The notes under the pieces were generated by a model. That model was given only the letters and a program-made list of their open reading frames with translations, ran no database searches and had not been told where the DNA came from. From Rhodanobacter sp. (GTDB lineage: Bacteria; Pseudomonadota; Gammaproteobacteria; Xanthomonadales; Rhodanobacteraceae), in NCBI GenBank assembly GCA_030148505.1, contig JASBTI010000015.1, forward strand, positions 54,144 through 118,143: 64,000 nucleotides of DNA. The letters are read 5' to 3'. Positions 18,227 to 26,748 of this stretch are shown here, piece after piece. How positions within the stretch are numbered: position 1 is the stretch's first letter; every line of letters starts with the position of its first letter. The translations under genes were made by a program, and so were the position numbers.

Positions 18227-18766
18227 TCAAGGCAGACGGGGACCAGGCTCTAGCCATTGGGTCAGTTGCGACGCCGACAAGGCGCCGGCGTGACTGGCCA
18301 GTACCCGTCCATCGGCACCGATCAACAGGCTGTAAGGCAGCAATTCGTGAGTGTTGCCAAGCCGCAGCGACGTGCTGGGGGCGTCGAGGCGACCCAGCAG
18401 GATCGGGTAGCTTACCGGATGAGCCGCCAGAAACTGGCGCACCCGGTCGGGCTCGTCCATGGCGATACCCACAATCACCACCCCCTGTTTGGCATAGCTT
18501 GCCTGGGCCTGATTCAAGGCAGGCATCTCGCGCAGACAGGGGCCACACCAGCTGGCCCATAGGTTCAACAGTACCCGGTGGCCACGGTAGCTATCGAGTG
18601 GGTGCCCGGTGCCGTGAAGGTCGAGCAGGGTCAGTGCCGGCAGCGCTTTACCCACGATCGGCGAGTCGGCTACATGCAGCTGCCGGCTGCGGTGTTGCAG
18701 CCATCCGCCCAGCGCAGCAACCAGCACCGCCAGGGTGAGGATCAAGCCGGTGTCGCGATTCAGCAT
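18227..18766 (-). CDS. TlpA-family thiol:disulfide oxidoreductase
   Basis: This 179-residue thioredoxin-fold protein is anchored in the inner membrane by an N-terminal helix (about 7-25) and faces the periplasm. It has the active site WCGPC in ASWCGPCLREMP (about residues 73-77) and the cis-Pro in a VSYPILLG segment. It is probably reduced by DsbD, whose gene precedes it; the two overlap by one base (TGATG), so they are translationally coupled. Likely roles are cytochrome c maturation or copper/thiol homeostasis. The exact substrate cannot be read from sequence. Confidence 0.9.
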   Translation of the reverse strand: MLNRDTGLILTLAVLVAALGGWLQHRSRQLHVADSPIVGKALPALTLLDLHGTGHPLDSYRGHRVLLNLWASWCGPCLREMPALNQAQASYAKQGVVIVGIAMDEPDRVRQFLAAHPVSYPILLGRLDAPSTSLRLGNTHELLPYSLLIGADGRVLASHAGALSASQLTQWLEPGPRLP

Positions 18767-20982
18767 CAGCGTGCGGCTTCGGTCAGTGCGCGGTTGACCA
18801 GCGAGGACGTCAGCACCGTCGGCAGCTGACGTCCCGGGCCGCCGTGTTTCGGAAACACCACATACAACGGTACCCCGGGTGAATGGTATTTCTGCAGGAA
18901 CGCGCCAATGGTCGGATTCACATCGGTCCAGTCGCCTTTCATATAGACCGCTCCGGTGCGTTTGAGCAGGTCACGGAACGCCTGGGTATTGAGCACTGTA
19001 TGCTCGTTTGCCTTGCAGGTGACGCACCAGTCGGCGGTCATGTCGACAAAAACCGGGATGCCGGCGGCGCGCAGGGCCGCGAGTTTTTCCGGGGAATAGG
19101 CGATCACGCCTTGCGCTGCGGTGGCGATCCGCACCGGACGGGGTAGCTGCGCCAGGTAATACAGCGGCAGCGCGGTAATCAGCGCGAGCAGCAGCAGGAC
19201 CAGCGAGCGGCTGGCTGCGCCATGCGCGCGGCTACGCTCGAACCACCACAAGGTCATCGCCAGCATGACCGCAGCGACCAGCAGCAGACCGACCGCATCG
19301 GCACCGCGCTGGTTGGCCAGTACCCACGCGAGCCATGCCGCGGTGAGATACATCGGAAATGCCAACACCTGCTTGAGTGTTTCCATCCAGCGGCCGGGCC
19401 GTGGCAACAGACGCGCCAGTCGAGGTACGAAACCGACCAGCAGGAAGGGCAACGCCAGACCGATGCCCAAGGCCAGGAATACCAGCAGTGCCGATAGCAT
19501 GGGCGCGGCAAACGCGTAGGCCAGGGCGCCGCCCATGAACGGTGCCGTGCAGGGGCTGGCAACCACCACCGCCAGTACGCCGGTGAAGAAATGGCCCGCG
19601 GAGCCGGAGCGCGAAGCCAGCGACTGGCCGGCACCTGCCAGCGAGGAGCCGAACTGCACCATTCCGGACATCGACAAGCCCACTGCCAGCATCACCAGCG
19701 CCAGCAGCCCCACCAGCAACGGCTGTTGCAGTTGCGTGCCCCAGCCCAGCGCATGGCCGGCGGAGCGCAGGGCCAGGATGCCAAGACCCAGCGTGGCGAA
19801 ACTGCACAAGACACCGGCGGTGTAGAACAGGGCGTGGCGGCGCGCACTACCCGGGCTTTCACCGCTTTCCAGCAGGCTCACCGCCTTGATCGACAACACC
19901 GGCAGCACGCACGGCATCAAGTTGAGGATCAGGCCGCCACCCAAAGCCAGCAGCAGGGCCGTGAGCAAGCCAACCTGCAGCGGGGTACTGGTCTCTACCG
20001 GCGGGGGCACAGAGCGGATCGGGGCCGTGGTGGGTTGGCCAGGGACGGCGCTGCCCGCGTCGCTCCCGCTGAGAGCGATCGTTACGCGCCGATGCATCAT
20101 CGGATAGCACACACCGTCCTGCTGGCAGCCTTGAAAGCTTGCCAGCACCGTAAGCTGCTGACGTCCGGCCAGATCACCCTTGACCCCCACCGGTAGCTCA
20201 AGCTGGTTGAAATAGACCGTGACATCGCCGTACTGATCATCGTGATGCGGAATGCCTGTTGGCCACACGGGTTGCAGACTCAGGCCCGGGGCATCTTGGA
20301 GTGCCAATGTGGTCTGCTTCTTATACAGGTAATAACCCTTGGACATGGTCCAGCGCAGCAGCAGCCGGTGCGGAGAACTGGCCAAAGCTTCGAAGCGAAA
20401 CGCCTGCTCGGCGGGCAATGGGCTGCCCGTCATCCCCGCTGAAGGGGTACTGCCCAAGGTATTCAACGCGGCGCCGAGGGAATCCGTGGTAGCGGTGGCA
20501 GGCGCCGCCTCAATCTTCGCCGACGCCGGCAATGGCAGGTCCAGCTGCTCGGTATGGGGCGGGTAGCAGACCTTTGGATCGGTCTCGTGGCAGCCCTGGT
20601 ATTGCACGCTCAAGGTGAGTTGGCGGGTCCCGGCGGTCACCGAGTACGGCAGGGTGGCGTCGATGCCGTGATGGTAGATTTCCACCGGGCCGAGGTAGGG
20701 ATCGACGTGCTTCTTGCCGGCGGGCAACTGGGCACTGCCTAGCGTTACCCCCTTGCCGCCGCTGAATTTCATACGGCCGCGATAGAGGTAATAGTCAGGA
20801 GCAATCGTCCAGTGCAGCTTCAGCACACCGGGGGTGCCGGCGTCGGCACTCAGCTTGTAAGCCTCCGTGACGGGCAGCAGGGTATCGGGGCCTTGGGCGA
20901 AGGCTGATGTCGTACCGAGCAGCAGACTCAGCAGCATCCAGGCGGTGGCGGCCACGCGGCCATGGGTTCTTGCGCGCATCAC
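18766..20982 (-). CDS. dsbD: Thiol:disulfide interchange protein DsbD with a duplicated N-terminal domain
   Basis: DsbD carries electrons from cytoplasmic thioredoxin to periplasmic thiol proteins. After a signal peptide (ends near AFA-Q30) there are two tandem copies of the immunoglobulin-like alpha domain. Each has its own cysteine pair: C131/C139 and C286/C292. E. coli DsbD has one. The central eight-helix domain carries the redox cysteines in LNLMPCVLPVL (C358) and VASPCTAPFMG. The C-terminal thioredoxin-like gamma domain has WCVTCK (C653/C656). It has 738 residues against about 565 in E. coli, and the extra length is the second alpha domain. It is followed directly by tlpA. Confidence 0.95.
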   Translation of the reverse strand: MMRARTHGRVAATAWMLLSLLLGTTSAFAQGPDTLLPVTEAYKLSADAGTPGVLKLHWTIAPDYYLYRGRMKFSGGKGVTLGSAQLPAGKKHVDPYLGPVEIYHHGIDATLPYSVTAGTRQLTLSVQYQGCHETDPKVCYPPHTEQLDLPLPASAKIEAAPATATTDSLGAALNTLGSTPSAGMTGSPLPAEQAFRFEALASSPHRLLLRWTMSKGYYLYKKQTTLALQDAPGLSLQPVWPTGIPHHDDQYGDVTVYFNQLELPVGVKGDLAGRQQLTVLASFQGCQQDGVCYPMMHRRVTIALSGSDAGSAVPGQPTTAPIRSVPPPVETSTPLQVGLLTALLLALGGGLILNLMPCVLPVLSIKAVSLLESGESPGSARRHALFYTAGVLCSFATLGLGILALRSAGHALGWGTQLQQPLLVGLLALVMLAVGLSMSGMVQFGSSLAGAGQSLASRSGSAGHFFTGVLAVVVASPCTAPFMGGALAYAFAAPMLSALLVFLALGIGLALPFLLVGFVPRLARLLPRPGRWMETLKQVLAFPMYLTAAWLAWVLANQRGADAVGLLLVAAVMLAMTLWWFERSRAHGAASRSLVLLLLALITALPLYYLAQLPRPVRIATAAQGVIAYSPEKLAALRAAGIPVFVDMTADWCVTCKANEHTVLNTQAFRDLLKRTGAVYMKGDWTDVNPTIGAFLQKYHSPGVPLYVVFPKHGGPGRQLPTVLTSSLVNRALTEAAR

Positions 20983-21000
20983 AACTCCGCGAAGTGAATG

Positions 21001-21019
21001 ACCCGCGACTGTCGCGGGT
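21001..21019. other. Perfect hairpin in the cutA-dsbD gap
   Basis: ACCCGCGA / TCGCGGGT is a perfect 8-bp stem with a 3-base loop, 19 bases before the dsbD start codon. No T-run follows on the minus strand, so it is not a standard terminator. It could be a 5'-leader structure for dsbD. Confidence 0.4.
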
Positions 21020-21118
21020 GATCCTCATTATGGCCCAAGGTCGACGCCATCTGGCCTTTGTGCGATTCCCTGCCGCTGATGCCGTTAATGTCCCGATGCC
21101 GGGATGCGTGTCGCCTCG

Positions 21119-21442
21119 TCACTCGCCGCCGCTACGGAGCCATGCGAGATAGGCGGGATGGCCAAGCTCCAGCGGGATAGCGATCAATTCGGGAAGATCA
21201 TAGGGGTGCAGTTCGAGCAGCCTTGCACTGAGCGCCTGAAAGGATGCCACACGGGTCTTGATCAACAGCAGGACCTCGTTGTCGCTGCATATCTCGCCCT
21301 GCCAGCGATAGGTCGAGCGGATGCCGGGCAACTGGTTGATGCAGGCTGCAAGCCGCTCGCCGACCAGGGCATCCGCCAGGCTCTGTGCGGAGCGTTCATC
21401 TGGGCATGTGCAAAAGCATAACAGGAGGGCGTTGGCAGGCAT
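21119..21442 (-). CDS. cutA: Divalent-cation tolerance protein CutA
   Basis: This 107-residue CutA1-family protein forms a small PII-like trimer. The N-terminus carries LLCFCTCPDERSAQSLADAL, then LVGERLAACINQLPGIRSTYRW (an ACxN motif) and LIKTRVASFQAL. The C-terminal strand is YDLPELIAIPLELGHPAYLAWL. It was originally linked to copper tolerance; the molecular role is uncertain. It lies upstream of dsbD on the same strand, and in E. coli cutA and dsbD also neighbour each other. Confidence 0.95.
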   Translation of the reverse strand: MPANALLLCFCTCPDERSAQSLADALVGERLAACINQLPGIRSTYRWQGEICSDNEVLLLIKTRVASFQALSARLLELHPYDLPELIAIPLELGHPAYLAWLRSGGE

Positions 21443-21602
21443 GGGCGGTGTTTCCGTGGTGTACCTCTATCACACAAAGTGCGGCGATGCGCTCGGCCCA
21501 GCGGTCGGGCTTTTTCGCGATCTCTGCGACCGGTTGATCGTAGCGCCCTTGAAACTGAGCCGCAGCTACCCAATTAGCTGTTCGGACCCGGGTCGAAACC
21601 AC

Positions 21603-21630
21603 TTGCGAAGGCGGCTTGTATCGCTAAAAT
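21603..21630 (+). promoter_or_regulatory. Sigma70 promoter of groESL
   Basis: A -35 TTGCGA (21603-21608) and a -10 TAAAAT (21625-21630) are separated by 16 bases. The -10 abuts the CIRCE operator and lies about 95 bases before the groES start. Confidence 0.75.
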
Positions 21631-21656
21631 TGGCACTCACCTCAAGAGAGTGCTAG
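21630..21656 (+). promoter_or_regulatory. CIRCE operator (HrcA binding site)
   Basis: TTGGCACTC-N9-GAGTGCTAG matches the CIRCE consensus TTAGCACTC-N9-GAGTGCTAA at 16 of 18 positions. It begins at the last base of the -10 and covers the expected transcription start, so HrcA would block initiation until heat shock. hrcA itself is not in the window. Confidence 0.93.
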
Positions 21657-21723
21657 CAAGTGCCCGGTTCGGGACTGTCTAGTCCTTTCAAATTTTCAAC
21701 CCAAACTGATAGCTGGAGTCGTC

Positions 21724-22017
21724 ATGAGCACACTGCGTCCGTTGCATGATCGCGTCATCGTCAAGCGCCTGGAGGAAGAGCGCGTTTCCGCTGGCGGCAT
21801 CGTCATTCCCGACAGCGCCACCGAAAAGCCCACCCGCGGCAAGGTCGTCGCCGCCGGCACCGGCCTGATCATGGCCGATGGCAAAATTCGTCCGATGTCC
21901 CTCAAGGAAGGCGACACCGTGCTGTTCGGCAAATATGCCGGCCAGGAAATCAAGATCGATGGTGAGGATCTGGTGTTCCTGAAGGAAGACGACATCGTGG
22001 CGGTGATCGAGGGCTGA
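21724..22017 (+). CDS. groES: Co-chaperonin GroES
   Basis: This 97-residue subunit of the seven-membered lid that caps GroEL is standard in length. Signatures are [15 protein letters not shown], the mobile loop region [20 protein letters not shown] (GroEL-binding GGIVI) and the C-terminal [18 protein letters not shown]. It is the first gene of the heat-shock operon behind the CIRCE operator. The gap to groEL is 129 bases and contains a T5 run preceded by weak dyad symmetry. Confidence 0.97.
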   Translation: MSTLRPLHDRVIVKRLEEERVSAGGIVIPDSATEKPTRGKVVAAGTGLIMADGKIRPMSLKEGDTVLFGKYAGQEIKIDGEDLVFLKEDDIVAVIEG

Positions 22018-22032
22018 TTTGGTTGGGGCTGA

Positions 22033-23805
<1,773 letters not shown>

Positions 23806-23831
23806 GAAGTCCTGCGTCATTGTGAAGATAG

Positions 23832-23860
23832 AAAAGCCCCGCCTTCTGCGGGGCTTTTCT
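23832..23860 (+). terminator. Rho-independent terminator of groESL
   Basis: AAAAGCCCCGC / GCGGGGCTTTT forms an 11-bp stem with a 5-base loop, ending in TTTTCT. It lies 27 bases after the groEL stop and, being A-flanked on the other side, may work in both directions. Confidence 0.93.
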
Positions 23861-23954
23861 TATGCGGGCCTCCGCTTCTCTTCGAGAAATGGAAAGGCCC
23901 CGGGACTGGTAGTCCCAGGGCGGGTCGAATCATGGTTTTGGATGGGTCGGAGGC

Positions 23955-24515
23955 TCAGTGCCCGTGGGTGCTCATATCCGTGTTGGCGCGGGTGTGTACG
24001 TGGCCCTGGGCACTGCCAGCAGCCTTGACGCCTTTCACTGATTTACCGACGGAGTCGGCGATGTGGTCGGAGGAATGAATCGCTGAACGGGCGTTGCCGC
24101 GAACCTGGTCGCCCCCCCTACGACCCATCTGCCCTGCCTTGTCGGTGGCACTGCTCGGGTTCAGCTCGGCACGCTGGTGTGTGCTGGCGTCGGCGCCGCC
24201 ATGGATGCCGGCAGCGCTGGCATGCGCGGAGGCATTGGCATCCAGGTTGGCACCGGCGTCTTGCCGCGTTGCCGACTGCGCCGCGTGCATGGAGTTGCGG
24301 GTCAGGGAGCGGGTTTTCTGTCCTGCACGATGTATAGCGACGCCAGTCCGGTTGTCCACACGCGGTAGCGTACTCGGCAACGCGTTGCCGACGGGCGCGT
24401 CGGCACCGACCTGGCCCGCTGCGCCAGCGGCGCCGCCGAGGTTTACTTGCGCGAAGGTCGGCAAGGAAAAGGCGGTAGCTGTGGTGATAAGAGCGGCAAG
24501 TAGGGTCTTTCGCAT
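23955..24515 (-). CDS. Secreted Ala/His/Ser-rich protein of unknown function
   Basis: This 186-residue protein has a clear signal peptide (MRKTLLAALITTATAFSLPTFA, then Q). The mature part is low complexity and rich in Ala, Gly, Ser, His, Asn and Asp (for example NLDANASAHASAAG), with no Cys and no recognisable domain. It is probably an intrinsically disordered periplasmic or extracellular protein. An upstream purine run (GAGGTCC) gives a plausible ribosome-binding site. The gene ends convergently with groEL. No function can be assigned. Confidence 0.7.
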   Translation of the reverse strand: MRKTLLAALITTATAFSLPTFAQVNLGGAAGAAGQVGADAPVGNALPSTLPRVDNRTGVAIHRAGQKTRSLTRNSMHAAQSATRQDAGANLDANASAHASAAGIHGGADASTHQRAELNPSSATDKAGQMGRRGGDQVRGNARSAIHSSDHIADSVGKSVKGVKAAGSAQGHVHTRANTDMSTHGH

Positions 24516-24695
24516 AATGAGGACCTCGCGATGATGAGTGGAGCCGCGAACGCCGAGGGCGTTGCGGCTGTCATCGAACCTAGGGCGGCATCCCTCACTG
24601 TGCCCTGAATGGACGGCGTTTCGCTTAAGCTCTCAGACAGTTCGCTGAACCGCCGGCTGTGCACCATTCATCTTCGGTACGCCGCTGGGACCCCC

Positions 24696-26561
24696 TTACC
24701 GCGGTGAGGGCGCGATATTCTCTGTCAGCAAGGGCCTGGGCGGGGCCATGGGCAGCAAGGCGTCCAGCTTGCCGTTCAGGCGCAGTGCCTCGACGCTCGC
24801 CATGGCGTGGTCGATGCGTTCCAACGAATTGTCTGCCGCGGCAGGGGCCGCGCCAGGTGCCTTGGTCAGCGCCGCGAGTTGAGGGCCAAGCAGGTTGGTC
24901 AAGGCAAAGTAGGGCTCGTCGTGGATGCCCGCTTGCGCCAGCAACTCGCCGGGGAGCAGCCATGCGGCGGTGTCCTGGTGTGTCGGCTTGTCGTGGCTGT
25001 GCGGATCCAACAGTAGCCAGATGCCTGCCTGGCTGAGCATATCTTGGCCATCGACGAAGCCGGTGATTCGATAGCTGTCGACCAGGGCGGGCAGGTGATC
25101 GCCGTAGAATAGCACCAGGCTTGGCCGCTGGCGCTTGGCCAGTTGGCTGACCAGCCGGCCAAGCTCGCGGTCGGCATGACCGATGTGATACAGGTAGGTC
25201 TGCAGCTCCAGACGAGCCTTGCCGGTGATATTGTCAGGCACCTTTATGGCATCGCGTGCAGCAACATCGCTGGGCGGAATGTCGTACGGACCGTGAGCCT
25301 CGATGCTGATGGCGAAGATGAACTGGGGTGGTCCGCTATCTTTCAGCTGGCTCAAGATTTCATCGGTCATCGCGCTATCGGCCATGTACTTGCCGTCTAT
25401 CGTCGCGCTCGCAGGGAACGCCGAGCGGGAAACGAAACGGTCAAAACCCAGCGCCTTGAACGCCGTGGTCCGATTCCAGAATGCCGGATCATTGCCGTGC
25501 AGGGCGATCGTCTCGTAACCGTGTGCGTTCAGTACCCTGACCAGGCCTGGCACGGTCTTGTGATTCATCTGCAGGTAAGGAAACTGCAAGTTGTCGAAAT
25601 ACCGCAGCGAAAGCCCGGTCAACACTTCGAACTCGGTGCGGATGGTGCCGCCGCCAAAGGTGGGCACGTGCAATGGGCCACTGATCCCGTGGGCGGCAAG
25701 TCGGGTGAGATTGGGGATAAAGTCCGTATGCTCGAAGCCGCGCATGATGCGCGGATCAAACAGGGACTCGCTCTGTACCACCACAATGTCCGGCAGTTCC
25801 CCCTGCGCCGTGGGCACGGCCATCGCCTGACGCAAGGCGGCGGCAGATTGTCCGATCAACTGGGCGGCGGCGGCGCGATCAGGTTTGCGTTGGCTCCGGC
25901 CGTAGTGCAATTGAAACATCAACAATTCGCTGATCAAGCCCGAATGAACCGCAGTCGAGGCGGCCGACCACGGCTCCAGCCACAGCACCTTGCCATTGTA
26001 GATTTTGCCCCACGCAGGCAGGCCGACGAACATGCTGAGCAACAGCAACGACAATAGGCCGCCCGCAAGCCGACGTCTGGCCGCAGGATGTCGGGCGAAC
26101 AGTGGTTTCTCAAAGCGCCACATCATCACGACCAGGGCCACCGCGCCGAACAACAACAGGTAAGGCCAGGGGCTATGTGGCAAATAGCCGCCCAGCAAGT
26201 GCGCCCCGCCCTTGCGCAATTGACCTACCATGCGGAAGTCTGCCGGTAGCAGCGGCGTGCCGAGATTGGCAACCTTCAACATGTTGACGCCATAGAGCAC
26301 GCCCTCCAGCAGGAAGGCCAGTCCGAACGACAACATGGCGCGTCGGCTGAATGCCAGCAGCGCACCAGCCAGCAACAGGCCGGGAAGGGCATTGGCCAGC
26401 GGAAACCGCGGTTGATCGAGCAGGCGGGAAGGCAGCACGCCCTTGCCGCCATCGAGAGCCCCGGTCAGCCACACGAACAACACCGCCAGCACTAGCAGCA
26501 GTGCGATGCGCGAAGCCGTTCCGTGCCAAGATTGGCGAGCTTGGATGGAAGTCAAAGACAT
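24696..26561 (-). CDS. LTA-synthase-like sulfatase-family membrane enzyme
   Basis: The protein has 621 residues. About five N-terminal transmembrane helices (to about residue 190) precede a periplasmic sulfatase/phosphoglycerol-transferase domain. Catalytic features are the metal ligand Glu in VQSESLFDPR, the nucleophile Thr in GGGTIRTEFEVLTGL, the His in SIEAHGPYD and the Asp-His pair in FYGDHLPAL. Family members move phosphoglycerol or phosphoethanolamine onto surface glycans such as membrane-derived oligosaccharides or LPS. The true substrate is unknown. It is divergent from glnE across 187 bases in which no promoter is obvious. Confidence 0.88.
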   Translation of the reverse strand: MSLTSIQARQSWHGTASRIALLLVLAVLFVWLTGALDGGKGVLPSRLLDQPRFPLANALPGLLLAGALLAFSRRAMLSFGLAFLLEGVLYGVNMLKVANLGTPLLPADFRMVGQLRKGGAHLLGGYLPHSPWPYLLLFGAVALVVMMWRFEKPLFARHPAARRRLAGGLLSLLLLSMFVGLPAWGKIYNGKVLWLEPWSAASTAVHSGLISELLMFQLHYGRSQRKPDRAAAAQLIGQSAAALRQAMAVPTAQGELPDIVVVQSESLFDPRIMRGFEHTDFIPNLTRLAAHGISGPLHVPTFGGGTIRTEFEVLTGLSLRYFDNLQFPYLQMNHKTVPGLVRVLNAHGYETIALHGNDPAFWNRTTAFKALGFDRFVSRSAFPASATIDGKYMADSAMTDEILSQLKDSGPPQFIFAISIEAHGPYDIPPSDVAARDAIKVPDNITGKARLELQTYLYHIGHADRELGRLVSQLAKRQRPSLVLFYGDHLPALVDSYRITGFVDGQDMLSQAGIWLLLDPHSHDKPTHQDTAAWLLPGELLAQAGIHDEPYFALTNLLGPQLAALTKAPGAAPAAADNSLERIDHAMASVEALRLNGKLDALLPMAPPRPLLTENIAPSPR

Positions 26562-26748
26562 GGCGCTCCGGGCCTGCTGTCACAGTTCAGGCATTGCAAT
26601 GTAAGCATAGGGACATGAACCGGGGGTGCATTGAAGTTAAGGCGACAGGCGCGGGCGCGCCACCGTAGCAACGTCTTCGAGGGCAAACGGTGTACAGCAC
26701 CTCCGGTGGCAGCATACGCAATGCGCGATCGTGCGGCACAATGGCCCG

